A DNA stretch of 64,000 nucleotides from Methanobacterium sp964452085 (GCA_964452085.1 CAYVKL010000004.1:124001-188000); one strand, 5' to 3'; positions 25,246-34,232 are shown, counted from the first letter of the stretch. Translations and numbers: made by a program. Notes: generated by a model not told the origin, from the sequence alone.

Positions 25246-26715
25246 TTAAGTTCTATTTCTACACTTATTTACATATTCAATAAGTTCCTGTCCAAGATCT
25301 GAGTATATAGTCAGTCTGCTGAGATCCATGGGAACGTGCAATCTTTGTAATCGGAAATAATCGCCGTCTGCAGCTTCATGAGGTCTTATACCTCCAAAAA
25401 AGAAACCATTCTCCTCAGCCAATTCAGCAAGTAAAATTGAAGCAGGTTGACTGACTGGTAAATCTATAACTACTATCTCTGCATCGGCAAACTCAGCCAA
25501 ATCATCCGCTACTCGAACAATTTCCAGCCATTGGTGCTCATTAGAGTTTATCACCTTAATTTCACCTTTCATTAGAGTTTTATCATAATTAACCTGGAAA
25601 TCACCCTGTAACTTGGCAGGTGAAGGGGTGCCAAAAATGTAATCCTGTCCCATATTTCTATAAATCTTGGATACTATGGATTGGTGATGTTCAGGTACAT
25701 GTATGGTTATGGGTGATGGATGGGTGAGATAGTCAAAACAGTGCATGTATGATTCTCTTTGTGGTTTTTCATCTTCATTGGCCAGTCCCTTGAAAACCCG
25801 GGGAGGACAGGCACCAAGATCAATACCACAGGGCCGACCTCCTAGCTGTATTATTTTTCTTTGACTGATAATATGACTGGTAACTGGATCTACTGATACT
25901 CCTTTGAGTTTCATGTCCAGTGCCTTCTGTTGCAGGGCATCATGAATCATTTCCATTATCCCACGACTTCGATGGGCAGGGTCAACAACCAAAAGAGCTT
26001 CTTCAGCCATTGGTACAGGACCGTGACGTAGTAAACCACCATGTCCCACAACAGAACCGTTTTCAGCAACAGCAACATAACTAATCACCCTACCCGTACC
26101 TATAAGGTGTACCAGTCCTTCCGGACGATAGAAATCTTCATTTTTATAGGAATATCCGTATGCTGCCCAGAAAAGTTGCGCTACTTGAATGGCCTCATCA
26201 TGTTTCATGGGCCGAATCACATATTCCTGATCTGGTGCTAGATCGGTTGATGTGCTAATATCTCCCTGCCCGGGTTGGAATGAATCTGATAGGCGTTTAA
26301 CCATGCGTAACACTTTACCTTTGCGCCCCAGGTTTTCAAAATGAGCTTCATCCACCGCACTTCTAATTAAACGAAAACCTAATCCCTGTTCAGGAGATTC
26401 TAAATCAACTTCAGGTGCAGGAAAACTCTCAGGGGATATGTCAAAGGGAAGTCCTTCATCCCTAATTGACAGAGTTAATTCAGTTTCACTTATTTCTGCT
26501 TTAATGAAAATATCACCCGGACTCCCATCGGGGTAGGCATGCTCAACAGTATTCATAAACCCTTCTTCTGCAGCTAGTTCTAGTCTTTGTGCCTCTATAT
26601 CTGATAAACCAGCTATAAATCCCAGTTTTCGAATATATCCCTGTACTATCTCTAAAAATCGTTTATCTGCTGGCACCCTCAATCCAGTGTTTAATAATTT
26701 CTCTCCTTTGTCCAT
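25246..26715 (-). CDS. RsbW-like ATPase domain fused to GNAT acetyltransferase
   Basis: 489 residues. Residues about 1-140 are an anti-sigma-type HATPase domain: ELAAEEGFMNTVEHAY (N box), LSIRDEGLPFD (G1) and EQGLGFRLIRSAVDEA (G2). Residues about 165-300 are GNAT-like (YVIRPMKHDEAIQVAQLFW, ALLVVDPAHRSRGIMEMI with the acetyl-CoA loop). A third part continues to the C-terminus with PVSQPASILLAELAEENGFFF, resembling a second GNAT half. GAGGGGG precedes the ATG. In bacteria RsbW-type kinases work with SpoIIE phosphatases; one is at 5378, so a partner-switch circuit is possible. Confidence 0.82.
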   Translation of the reverse strand: MDKGEKLLNTGLRVPADKRFLEIVQGYIRKLGFIAGLSDIEAQRLELAAEEGFMNTVEHAYPDGSPGDIFIKAEISETELTLSIRDEGLPFDISPESFPAPEVDLESPEQGLGFRLIRSAVDEAHFENLGRKGKVLRMVKRLSDSFQPGQGDISTSTDLAPDQEYVIRPMKHDEAIQVAQLFWAAYGYSYKNEDFYRPEGLVHLIGTGRVISYVAVAENGSVVGHGGLLRHGPVPMAEEALLVVDPAHRSRGIMEMIHDALQQKALDMKLKGVSVDPVTSHIISQRKIIQLGGRPCGIDLGACPPRVFKGLANEDEKPQRESYMHCFDYLTHPSPITIHVPEHHQSIVSKIYRNMGQDYIFGTPSPAKLQGDFQVNYDKTLMKGEIKVINSNEHQWLEIVRVADDLAEFADAEIVVIDLPVSQPASILLAELAEENGFFFGGIRPHEAADGDYFRLQRLHVPMDLSRLTIYSDLGQELIEYVNKCRNRT

Positions 26716-27099
26716 TCAATCCCCCTCAAATAATTTTTTAAAATTTATAATCGTATTTATGAAATTATATGAGGTCCTTGCAATAAAATTTTCTAAATGA
26801 CTTCCACGAATAATTTTTATTATTGAAATTCATTGATCTCAAAAAGAGTGTCATTATATCTCGAATTTCATTTAACTTTAAAATGATTAATTTAAAATGA
26901 TTAAAATTAGAATAAAACTCCAACATTTCCTATTATTGCAACCATTGCCATAATTTTTGTGGATTTTCAGCTACATCTAGATGTGATTAAAGAAAGATTT
27001 GTATTCATTAGAACATAATATTAGTTTGTAAAATTAGTTTGCATTAAATTCTGAGAATTAATATTTAAAAAAAGGTTAATCAAAAAGAGGCGTTAATAT
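26716..27099. other. Intergenic region between divergent genes
   Basis: 384 bp, AT-rich, no gene. A near-repeat of AAAATGATTAA occurs at about 26880-26910. It must contain the promoters of the HATPase-GNAT and TPR genes; TATA-like TATTTAAAAAAA at about 27062 is close to the TPR start. Confidence 0.35.
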
Positions 27100-27606
27100 A
27101 TGTCTTCAGAACATAAAAAAGCAGGACAGTTGAATAATGAAGGAATATTATTTTATAATAATGCTCAGTTTGAAGAAGCACTTCAACGTTACAATGAAGC
27201 ATTGGAAGATGATCCGAATTTTTTAGAAGCATGGAATAATAAAGGTAATGTTTTAAGAGCAATGGGTAAGTATAAAGAATCATTGGAAGCTTTTGATCGG
27301 GGAATATCCGTTGAACCTGAAAATCCCAATCCCTGGGTTAATAAAGGAACTGTTTATTATGAACTTGAAAAGTTCACAGAAGCAATAGAATGCTTTGATA
27401 AGGCAATACAAATTGATCCTAAAAATACAATTGCACTTACCAACAAAGGAGCTGCTTTGGGGAATTTAGGCAAACACCAGGAAGCACTGGAATGTTTTGA
27501 TGAAACTTTGAAAATTGACCCTGAAGATGTGAATGCCATTGCCAATAAGAGTATACTCTTAGAATTTTTAAAATCCTTAGAAAAAGAAGAAAAAATGGAT
27601 AAATAA
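27100..27606 (+). CDS. Tetratricopeptide-repeat protein
   Basis: 168 residues made of four to five TPR units of 34 residues, with regular N/W-N-NKG and A-x-x-x-F/Y-D/N-x-A/G-I positions (for example EAWNNKGNVLRAMGKYKESL and NPWVNKGTVYYELEKFTEAI). GAGG lies 9 nt before the ATG. No signal or membrane segment: a cytoplasmic protein-protein adaptor. Partner unknown. Confidence 0.85.
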   Translation: MSSEHKKAGQLNNEGILFYNNAQFEEALQRYNEALEDDPNFLEAWNNKGNVLRAMGKYKESLEAFDRGISVEPENPNPWVNKGTVYYELEKFTEAIECFDKAIQIDPKNTIALTNKGAALGNLGKHQEALECFDETLKIDPEDVNAIANKSILLEFLKSLEKEEKMDK

Positions 27607-27642
27607 ATAGAATTAACCAAATAATTCCAGATACATAATTGA

Positions 27643-28101
27643 TTATTGAATTGAGTTAATGAAAGTGGTTAAATCATATGCGCCATTTTCTACATCCTTT
27701 TTTCTAAGACCAATGGTTGCCACTGGAGCTCCCACATATTCTTCCATTCCTTTTAAAGTGCTTTCCATTCCAGATCCACCCATGGTGCAGAATAATGCAG
27801 CAGCCTTGATTTTATCCTTGTTTTGGTGAAGGTAGGTTCTTACTGGAACTGACATTTTACCACTCCAAACAGGTGTACCTATAACCACCAGGTCATATTC
27901 CTCAGGATCTTTTTCTATGGGCTTTAAAGTGGTTAACTTCTTGCGGTTAGCCTGATAACCCGATTTCAGAAATCCCAATACTCCGGAACGATTTTGAGTA
28001 TCTTTTATTTCTTCCAGATCAGCATTTAATTTATGAGCCAGTTCCTCCGCAACCTTTCGAGTGATATCAGTACGTGAATAATATGTTACTAAAGTTTTCA
28101 T
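27643..28101 (-). CDS. Flavodoxin
   Basis: 152 residues from ATG 28101, which opens directly with the FMN loop MKTLVTYYSRTDITRKVAEE; an ATG 45 nt upstream would add a basic, Asn-rich head absent from the family. DLVVIGTPVWSGKMSVPVRTY and ALFCTMGGSGMESTL are the other FMN-contact loops. Length fits a single flavodoxin domain, which carries one electron pair between redox partners. Stands alone. Confidence 0.82.
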   Translation of the reverse strand: MKTLVTYYSRTDITRKVAEELAHKLNADLEEIKDTQNRSGVLGFLKSGYQANRKKLTTLKPIEKDPEEYDLVVIGTPVWSGKMSVPVRTYLHQNKDKIKAAALFCTMGGSGMESTLKGMEEYVGAPVATIGLRKKDVENGAYDLTTFINSIQ

Positions 28102-28269
28102 GTTTTTATTATAGTAATTCTTCATTATATTTTTTGTTTTTTTCAAGAATATTCATTAATTTGAAAAACCATCTAATTTTTTAACGAATATTCAGAATTT
28201 GATACGATCTAAAAAATAAATTAAATTACTGATAATTTTTATTAATTATGAAAGATAATCTAATATTTG

Positions 28270-28308
28270 ATTCACAATCTAGATTCACAATCTAAATTCC
28301 CAATCTTC
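28270..28308. repeat. Three tandem 13-bp repeats
   Basis: ATTCACAATCTAG, ATTCACAATCTAA and ATTCCCAATCTTC follow one another without gap, about 30 bp before the zinc-ribbon gene at 28339. Likely regulatory or slippage-derived. Confidence 0.55.
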
Positions 28309-28338
28309 ATAGATTAAATTATACAAGGGGTTTTTAAA

Positions 28339-29010
28339 ATGGATGATTCGCCCAAATTATGTAGTGCGTGTAATGCTGAGATTAAACCAGATTCTAAATT
28401 TTGTACAGAATGCGGAAAACCTGTAGATGACTTGGTAGAAATTAATGACAGTAAAAAGCAGGAGATTAAATGCCCTCAGTGTGGTGCAGATTTGAAGTCA
28501 GAAGACAAATTCTGTACAGAATGTGGAACCAAAATCGAACCCATTACCAACTGCCCTAAATGTAACGCAGATATTCAACCTGGAACAAGTTTCTGCCCCG
28601 AATGCGGAACCAATGTCTATGAATACAATCATTCCACCATCCAAGGTGAAAATAAAATACAAAGTGGAACTAAGATCCAAACCGATACTAAAATAACTGA
28701 TTCACCACCAACAACCCCCTCTTCTAGAAAGGATGATCCCATGGATGATCTTAAGGATACGGGTATTGAGCTGATGAAGGATGTTGAAAAAACTGGAAGA
28801 GGGTTAATGAAAGATTTAGGTGGATTTCTGGATAAATCTTCATCAAAATCCTCTAAAAATACAATAAAACCAGCGAAAAAAAATCAAAACTTCCTGGTTT
28901 GTGATAAATGTAGTGGTTACTACGAACTCCAACCTGGAGAATCCCCAGAGGACTATTCCGATGAATGTGAATGTGGTGGACGTTTAGAACACAAAACTGA
29001 ACATCCATAA
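28339..29010 (+). CDS. Zinc-ribbon array protein with shared C-terminal ribbon
   Basis: 223 residues. Three N-terminal ribbons (CSAC/CTECG, CPQC/CTECG, CPKC/CPECG), a disordered polar linker, an amphipathic stretch (LKDTGIELMKDVEKTGRGLM) and a C-terminal ribbon CDKCSGYYELQPGESPEDYS with CECGG. The last unit recurs in the proteins at 22295 and 44237. GGGG lies 8 nt before the ATG. Probably an adaptor; function unknown. Confidence 0.78.
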   Translation: MDDSPKLCSACNAEIKPDSKFCTECGKPVDDLVEINDSKKQEIKCPQCGADLKSEDKFCTECGTKIEPITNCPKCNADIQPGTSFCPECGTNVYEYNHSTIQGENKIQSGTKIQTDTKITDSPPTTPSSRKDDPMDDLKDTGIELMKDVEKTGRGLMKDLGGFLDKSSSKSSKNTIKPAKKNQNFLVCDKCSGYYELQPGESPEDYSDECECGGRLEHKTEHP

Positions 29011-29538
29011 TATTATTTTTTTAGTATTTAACACCTTTTTTTATTTCTTACTAGAATTACCTTATTTTTTTAAAAATAACTTTAAAAAAAGTTCAATGAG
29101 TTAAAGTAAAATTTTAATCATTAAAGTAAATCTATTAATACTTAAAATTTTGATCAAATCCATTTCTATTAGAAAATCAGCAAATTCCATCCATCTATCC
29201 CCCCTATCTCCAATTGATATCACCCATTACAATCCACACACCTTTTAAATTAAAGAAAGGTTCATGGATCATGACTGTTTAATATGTGATTAATAGAATC
29301 TGTTAAGGTTTAAATAATTAAATGGCATTATTTTGTTTGATTGATTTATAGATGATGTTTAATTTCAATTATTGGCTCTTGAAAATTGTATGATTGTTTA
29401 GTGATGTATAAAATGTGAAATAAACATTTGAATTGCCTTTTAATATGGTAATATAATGTTTTGACCAATAAATGCGAAAAGTATTTAATATTAATAATTT
29501 ATTTAATATTATACATATTTCAAACGGGGGTGGATAAT
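29011..29538. other. 528-bp intergenic region
   Basis: T-rich end of the upstream gene, then AT-rich DNA. On the minus strand GGGGGG (29204-29199) is followed after 8 nt by an ATG at 29190 and a 29-residue frame to 29101; the ribosome site is striking but the peptide is hydrophobic low-complexity and I do not call it. TATA-like TTTATTTAATATTATA near 29500 probably serves the gene at 29539. Confidence 0.4.
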
Positions 29539-29769
29539 GTGACTTGTCAATTAAAAATATGTGCGGGGGATAATGGATATGTGGTTCCAAATGGAGAAAT
29601 CGTGGTTAAGAAGTCCAGTCATGTATACATTAATGCCCAACCTGAACCGGGTTATGAGGTTCAAATGTGGTATGTTAACGGTGATGAATTTTATGGCGGA
29701 ACTAAACAGTTCCGAGTAGTGGCTGATAAAGAGAATCTAAACGTCCATGTAAAATTTATCAAGATTTAA
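29539..29769 (+). CDS. Small InlB B-repeat-like protein
   Basis: 76 residues from GTG at 29539, set by GGGGGTGG just upstream. The sequence has the beta-repeat pattern of divergent InlB B-repeats: GDNGYVVPNGEIVVKKSSHV, AQPEPGYEVQMWYVNG and a closing strand NLNVHVKFIKI. Normally such repeats are parts of long surface proteins; here one unit stands alone and lacks a signal peptide, so a cytoplasmic location is possible. Function unknown. Confidence 0.65.
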   Translation: MTCQLKICAGDNGYVVPNGEIVVKKSSHVYINAQPEPGYEVQMWYVNGDEFYGGTKQFRVVADKENLNVHVKFIKI

Positions 29770-30045
29770 ATCTTTTTAAAACAGGGATTGTAGTCTTAGA
29801 TTATTTATAAAATTTATTAATCTTACATGATAATGGATATTAACTTTATATATGGCACAATCCTCTTTTGTGAATATCAGCACATTTAATGATTTATAAG
29901 GTTATTAGAATGTGAATATAACCCTAAATTGTATACCCATTTTTTCAATAGGAGAGTTGAAATAATGGTATAAATTTAAGGATTAATAGCGTATATCTAA
30001 ATATAATTTCTGAAATAATATTAAAGTTAAAAATGGGGTGTTAAA

Positions 30046-30618
30046 CTGAGAAATATTAAAATAGGAATTTTGTTCCTTCTTGCAGCCGTTATTCTGGTTT
30101 CAGGATGCACCACTCAAACAAGTGGAAACAATACAACTACCTTTAAAACCTTTGATAAAGATGGAATTTCTCTTCAGTATCCTGGAAACTGGAGTGAGAA
30201 ACCTATACCTGCCAACGACCAAAATCTAACCACACAATCTGGTTTTAAAATGTTAACCATCATACTGCAAGGTAATGAAATGAAGGATTACACCGTATAC
30301 ATGGGAATCGGGAAAAGTAATATGACTATGGGTAACCTGAAGGAAGCTGGTGAAAGACTTTATAAATACTATATATCTGCAGAGGCTGGGGATTATTTTA
30401 ATGTTACCAACATTACACTCAAAAATGGTTATCAAGGATATGAGTATGTATATGGAGGCACAGGAGCATCATCCGGCAGGTCCCTTGATCAAAAAACATA
30501 TTTATTCACTAAAGACAACCAAACAGCATATTTTATTCAGTTTGCTACTCCCAGAGGAGGTTTCGAACCATATGCTAACATATTCCAGAGCATCCTAGAC
30601 AGTGTCACCATTAAATAA
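30046..30618 (+). CDS. PsbP-like lipoprotein (paralogue 3), CTG start
   Basis: 190 residues from CTG at 30046. GGGGTG then 5 nt then CTG gives M-RNIKIGILFLLAAVIL and lipobox VSGCTT, a normal lipoprotein signal. The first standard codon in frame, TTG at 30070, has no ribosome site and would remove the basic head of the signal. The PsbP-like domain opens with GISLQYPGNWSEK and ends YLFTKDNQTAYFIQFATP and ILDSVTI. Surface anchored; function unknown. Confidence 0.75.
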   Translation: MRNIKIGILFLLAAVILVSGCTTQTSGNNTTTFKTFDKDGISLQYPGNWSEKPIPANDQNLTTQSGFKMLTIILQGNEMKDYTVYMGIGKSNMTMGNLKEAGERLYKYYISAEAGDYFNVTNITLKNGYQGYEYVYGGTGASSGRSLDQKTYLFTKDNQTAYFIQFATPRGGFEPYANIFQSILDSVTIK

Positions 30619-30639
30619 ATTTTAGTAGTTTGGGATTTG

Positions 30640-30688
30640 ATTCCAGTTTGATATTTTTTTTCCTCATTAACTGGAATTACCTTTTTTT
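30640..30688 (+). terminator. Terminator of PsbP-like paralogue 3
   Basis: ATTCCAGTT (30640-30648) and AACTGGAAT (30669-30677) form a 9-bp stem with a T-rich 20-nt loop, followed by CCTTTTTTT. Confidence 0.55.
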
Positions 30689-30884
30689 ATATATTTTCAT
30701 TAATTAATTTATAGACATTTTAATCAAGCTATATTCAACAAAAAACTTCATTATATAGGCTTATTTTATTTAGAACTTAAGGATAAGTACTAATTGAGAA
30801 GTCTGATAAAAAAAGGCAAAGTGATAAATAATTAATAAGACATAATTTAAATCATAAAGACCTTAATTTGAGGAGTTTTGCATA

Positions 30885-31106
30885 ATGGTTGATGAATATC
30901 TTAAAAATGATATTGAAAGGGTTAATAAAAAATTTATTGAGCTCATGAATGAAGGTGAAATTGAAAACATAGAAAAGAAAATAGAAACTATTAATAATAA
31001 ACCATCACCCCATCCCATTGATAAAATTTGGTTAGAAATCTACAGTGATGTTCTGGATTTAAAGAAAAATAAACATGTGGATGAAAATAGGGATGATGAT
31101 GAATAA
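30885..31106 (+). CDS. Small charged helical protein, unknown
   Basis: 73 residues, rich in Lys, Glu, Asp and Asn, ending in an acidic tail DENRDDDE; likely helical (IERVNKKFIELMNEGEIENI). GAGGAG lies 11-15 nt before the ATG. No family recognised. Convergent with the HEPN gene with a 27-bp gap. Confidence 0.55.
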   Translation: MVDEYLKNDIERVNKKFIELMNEGEIENIEKKIETINNKPSPHPIDKIWLEIYSDVLDLKKNKHVDENRDDDE

Positions 31107-31133
31107 TTATTAAGTAATTCTTTTCAATCTCAT

Positions 31134-31631
31134 TTAATGATCAATGTTATTTTCAGATCCTTCACGAACTGAATTTTTGAGGACTGTTTTAGGTAGTTTT
31201 CCTGTTTTTTCCAGGAGGCCTTTGATGTTACGTATGAACTCATGACAGTACCTAATACCCTGTTCCAGATCCTGCGGACTTCTAGTACACTGAAAATGAT
31301 TTTCATCCTGATAATGGAGATCAAAAATCCAGTTTAATATGTCTAAACACTCTTTTTTGAAATTCCCCTCATCGTAATATTTCTCAAGGTAATCAGAAAG
31401 ATAATGGTAACTTTTTTCACGCACACCATCTCGAAGTGTAACTGCCTTTACAGCATGATAAAAAGCATAATAAGTTGCGATTCGGGAAGAGCGATAAAAA
31501 CCATTTTTATAAGTATCTTCAGCTTCATTTAACCATATTTTTGCTTCCTTAAGAGATAAAGCACTTTTCAATGGAGAAGGTTCTACTTTTATGAGATACC
31601 CCTGATAATATAGGTCATCAATTTTGTTCAA
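31134..31631 (-). CDS. HEPN-domain protein
   Basis: 165 residues from TTG at 31631 after GGTGAT. Helical with ALSLKEAKIWLNEAEDTYKN, RIATYYAFYHAVKAVTLRDG and REKSYHYLSDYLEKYY. RxxxxH (R-EKSY-H) matches the catalytic motif of HEPN ribonucleases, and a second polar cluster CTRSPQDLEQGI follows. HEPN proteins often pair with MNT nucleotidyltransferases as toxin-antitoxin modules; no MNT gene lies next to it, only a small charged protein at 30885. RNase activity is possible but unproven. Confidence 0.72.
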   Translation of the reverse strand: MNKIDDLYYQGYLIKVEPSPLKSALSLKEAKIWLNEAEDTYKNGFYRSSRIATYYAFYHAVKAVTLRDGVREKSYHYLSDYLEKYYDEGNFKKECLDILNWIFDLHYQDENHFQCTRSPQDLEQGIRYCHEFIRNIKGLLEKTGKLPKTVLKNSVREGSENNIDH

Positions 31632-31899
31632 TTAAATCACCATTTATTTCAAAGAATAATAATGCCTTATATAATAAATAACGACATGTTATTACTTATG
31701 ACTTTATATTAATAGTTGTTTAAAGGTTATATTAAATATTTTCCCCTAAGCATTCGTTACTTACTAAGAGTCCATGGTATTTTCTAATAATTGTAGAAAG
31801 AATGTGAAATTAAAATTTAGAGTTGTGTCTTAAGAGGTACATCTTTTTATTATTAGTTGTCCATATATTGGCCATGATGATGTATTTGAGGTGTTATAT

Positions 31900-32445
31900 T
31901 TGAATAAAAAGTTTTATTTCAATAAAAAAATTATTTTAATATTGGCTATTGTATTAATTGTACTCTGTGCAGTGGTTTACAACATAATGACCTCTGGGAC
32001 TCATTTCACCAGTAAAGATACTGAGGGAAAAGAAATTTCCTTTAATTATCCCGATGGATGGTCAATCCAGGAACGAACTGCAGGAGTGCTAATTCAAGGT
32101 GAAAAAAATGCCACTGATAATTCAACCAAACGTTCAGTGGTGACCATAACCAAAACTCCAATCAATGGTAACTCAATTGAACAGGTTAAAACTAACGATA
32201 TATACTTTAAAACCGGGAAAATCGTTAATGAAACTAATCGTACAGTAGATGGAGTTACTGCCACGCTGCTGGACATAGAAGAAATGGGAGGTCCTGAAAG
32301 AGGAAAGTTAGGGGAAGTAAAGCTAATCTTTTTCAGTAAAGGTAATTATATTTACTCCATTATATTTGTGACCGGAGATTCTATCAAAAACATACAAAAA
32401 GACATTGATCTTTTCCTAAATAGTTTCCATGTTCCTGGAAACTAA
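31900..32445 (+). CDS. PsbP-like membrane-anchored protein (paralogue 4)
   Basis: 181 residues from TTG at 31900, 6 nt after GAGGTG; the GTG at 31891 lies inside the ribosome site. An N-terminal helix IILILAIVLIVLCAVVYNI without lipobox anchors it. The outside domain has the PsbP-like order: GKEISFNYPDGWSIQE, RSVVTITKTP, VDGVTATLLDI, NYIYSIIFVTGDS and a final FLNSFHV. More distant from the paralogues at 2334 and 13323. Function unknown. Confidence 0.72.
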   Translation: MNKKFYFNKKIILILAIVLIVLCAVVYNIMTSGTHFTSKDTEGKEISFNYPDGWSIQERTAGVLIQGEKNATDNSTKRSVVTITKTPINGNSIEQVKTNDIYFKTGKIVNETNRTVDGVTATLLDIEEMGGPERGKLGEVKLIFFSKGNYIYSIIFVTGDSIKNIQKDIDLFLNSFHVPGN

Positions 32446-32561
32446 TTTTATTCTTTTTTTGAATAATATTGAAAAGTTTTTTTTGGCAATACTACTTTAA
32501 ATGGAGGTTTTAGGTCAATTGAACAATCTTATTTCAAATCCTAATTAAAAAAAATATTAAA

Positions 32562-33050
32562 TTAACTGGAAATTTTTTTAATTACCATTGAATCTGCAAT
32601 TTTCTGGTATGCATCTCTGTATTTCTGAGCATCAAAATTCACGATCATAGTAGGGACATCAATGTCACCTGAGGTTAAGAAAACATAACTGCACACTTGA
32701 AGCCCATCTTCAATTTTTAAACCATATTTATCTGCCATGGTAATCCGTTTTCCCTTATAGAATGTGGAGGTAATAACTGTTCTATTACTTTTATAGTAAA
32801 AAATTTCACCTACTTGGTTTTCTATACATGTATTGGAACAGTTGTAGATTTCCAGCTTGCAATCAGTACTGTTGGAACTATCAAGAACCACCATTTCAGG
32901 AGGGTACTGAAATTTAACAAATTCATTCTCAAAAGTCCCGCCAGTACTATTTTTAGCCATTGTACCAGTATTTCCTGTAAGTTCTGTACATCCACTTACA
33001 GAAACTGCAGCAGATATAAGAATTAATATCACTAATTGAAAGTATTTCGT
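32562..33050 (-). CDS. PsbP-like lipoprotein (paralogue 5), probable ACG start
   Basis: 162 residues. GAGG then 7 nt then ACG at 33050 gives a basic head (KYFQL) before the hydrophobic core and lipobox SVSGCTE. The in-frame GTG at 33032 lacks a ribosome site and would leave the signal without a positive charge; a stop lies just upstream of the ACG. The domain starts FENEFVKFQYPPEMVVL and closes YQKIADSMVI. It has two extra cysteines (CKLEIYNCSNTC). Surface anchored; function unknown. Confidence 0.68.
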   Translation of the reverse strand, partial: TKYFQLVILILISAAVSVSGCTELTGNTGTMAKNSTGGTFENEFVKFQYPPEMVVLDSSNSTDCKLEIYNCSNTCIENQVGEIFYYKSNRTVITSTFYKGKRITMADKYGLKIEDGLQVCSYVFLTSGDIDVPTMIVNFDAQKYRDAYQKIADSMVIKKISS

Positions 33051-33265
33051 TTAAATCCCTCACAATAAAAGATTAAAGAATTTTTTCATGAACATTATAC
33101 ATCATTAAATACACGTATCTTAAGTCTTTTATCATTATTGCACTCAGTTGTTTATGCTTTTTTTATCACAATATGTCGTACTGGAAATTCTATTGAAAAA
33201 TATAAATCAAAAAAAATGCATAATTCTTAAAAAAAAATATTAATCTTTATAAAAAAGAGAGTGTT

Positions 33266-33293
33266 TTCAACAGTTTTGCGTTAAACTGTTGAA
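33266..33293 (-). terminator. Terminator of the wall-peptidase gene at 33312
   Basis: TTCAACAGTTT (33266-33276) and AAACTGTTGAA (33283-33293) form a perfect 11-bp stem with a 6-nt loop; on the minus strand the sequence then becomes T-rich (CTCTTTTTTATAAAG). T-rich on the plus side too, so it may act in both directions. Confidence 0.72.
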
Positions 33294-33311
33294 TTTTTTG
33301 TGTTATCCTAG

Positions 33312-34145
33312 TTAGCTACCGGTTATTACTGTTGCAGAATCGTCGTGAGCAGTTGGTTGGTATCTCCAGCCGTAACCAGAGTAATCAGCATCAACCCAGC
33401 CATTACCATTCCAGACCTCTACAGATCTGTGATTGTTAACATAGCTATTGGCATACTGAACGATTCTAGCTCGTTGTCCGGATGAAGTTAACTGGCTGTA
33501 CATTACGTTACTGTTGTCCCAGCAGTCTCCTGTTCCTGCGGAACCGTATCGACTGGAACTGTAGTAGGTTTTACTGTAGCTTCGAACAGCAGAAGCATAA
33601 CTCTTCTTAGAGGAAGATGATGATGATTTGCTGCTTGAACTTACTGTACTGGTACTTGTATCTTCACCGGCAGCAGCCTGAACCTGAGCTAAATATTTAT
33701 CCCAGTTTTCCATGGCTTTCTTGGTATCTTTACCTACAACTCCATCAACAATCAAACCAGATTCTTCCTGGAACATTTTAACAGCTTTTTCAGTGTCAGC
33801 ACCGAAATTACCATCAACAGCTCCAGAATAGTAATCGTAATCTGTTAACCATTGTTGCAGTTCTTTAACCTTATCACCGGTAGAACCAATCTTCAAAGGA
33901 CCATTAGTAGTGTTGTTACCTAAGATTTTACTAGAATTCTCACCAAATGGCTTATTATTAGAAATCACATTCTGAGCTTCTTGAACATCAGAACCAGTAA
34001 CTCCAACTTTCAAACCATCAGCAGGATTCGCTTCATTTAAATCAGTATTCTCGTCACCCACGGCACCAGAAATAGGAACCGCCGCAATAACCAAACACAG
34101 CATACAAACTACTGCGTAGGTAAAGTTTCGCTTCACTCGCTTAAT
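33312..34145 (-). CDS. Secreted wall-binding transglutaminase-like peptidase (paralogue A), ATT start
   Basis: 277 residues from ATT at 34145. GGAGG is followed by 7 nt and ATT-AAG-CGA, giving signal peptide head MKRVKRNFTYAVVC; the ATG at 34166 lies upstream of that ribosome site and has none of its own. After the signal come a PG_binding_1-type domain (PLKIGSTGDKVKELQQWL, DGNFGADTEKAVKMFQ), a Ser-rich linker, and a C-terminal domain with GDCWDNS (Cys), NHRSV (His) and WVDADY (Asp), the triad order of pseudomurein endoisopeptidases PeiW/PeiP and transglutaminases. Likely cuts or remodels pseudomurein cross-links. Paralogue at 36282. Confidence 0.8.
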   Translation of the reverse strand: MKRVKRNFTYAVVCMLCLVIAAVPISGAVGDENTDLNEANPADGLKVGVTGSDVQEAQNVISNNKPFGENSSKILGNNTTNGPLKIGSTGDKVKELQQWLTDYDYYSGAVDGNFGADTEKAVKMFQEESGLIVDGVVGKDTKKAMENWDKYLAQVQAAAGEDTSTSTVSSSSKSSSSSSKKSYASAVRSYSKTYYSSSRYGSAGTGDCWDNSNVMYSQLTSSGQRARIVQYANSYVNNHRSVEVWNGNGWVDADYSGYGWRYQPTAHDDSATVITGS

Positions 34146-34217
34146 TATACCGCCTCCGCGTCCCATAAAATGACTTTATAGGACTCTAATTTATACAAAT
34201 TGATAGATACGATATTC

Positions 34218-34232
34218 TATTTAAAGCTTTCG
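34218..34232 (-). promoter_or_regulatory. BRE/TATA promoter of wall peptidase A
   Basis: On the minus strand CGAAAGCTTTAAATA: BRE-like CGAAAG followed by TTTAAATA. Almost identical to the element at 37068-37083 upstream of paralogue B, at the same distance from the start. Confidence 0.7.

Noticed and set aside
29101..29190. 29-residue minus-strand frame after GGGGGG
   Set aside because: The ribosome site is good, but the peptide is simple hydrophobic sequence in an AT-rich gap and nothing else supports it.
30046..30072. TTG at 30070 as the start of PsbP-like paralogue 3
   Set aside because: No ribosome site before it and it would delete the basic part of the signal peptide; CTG at 30046 fits better.
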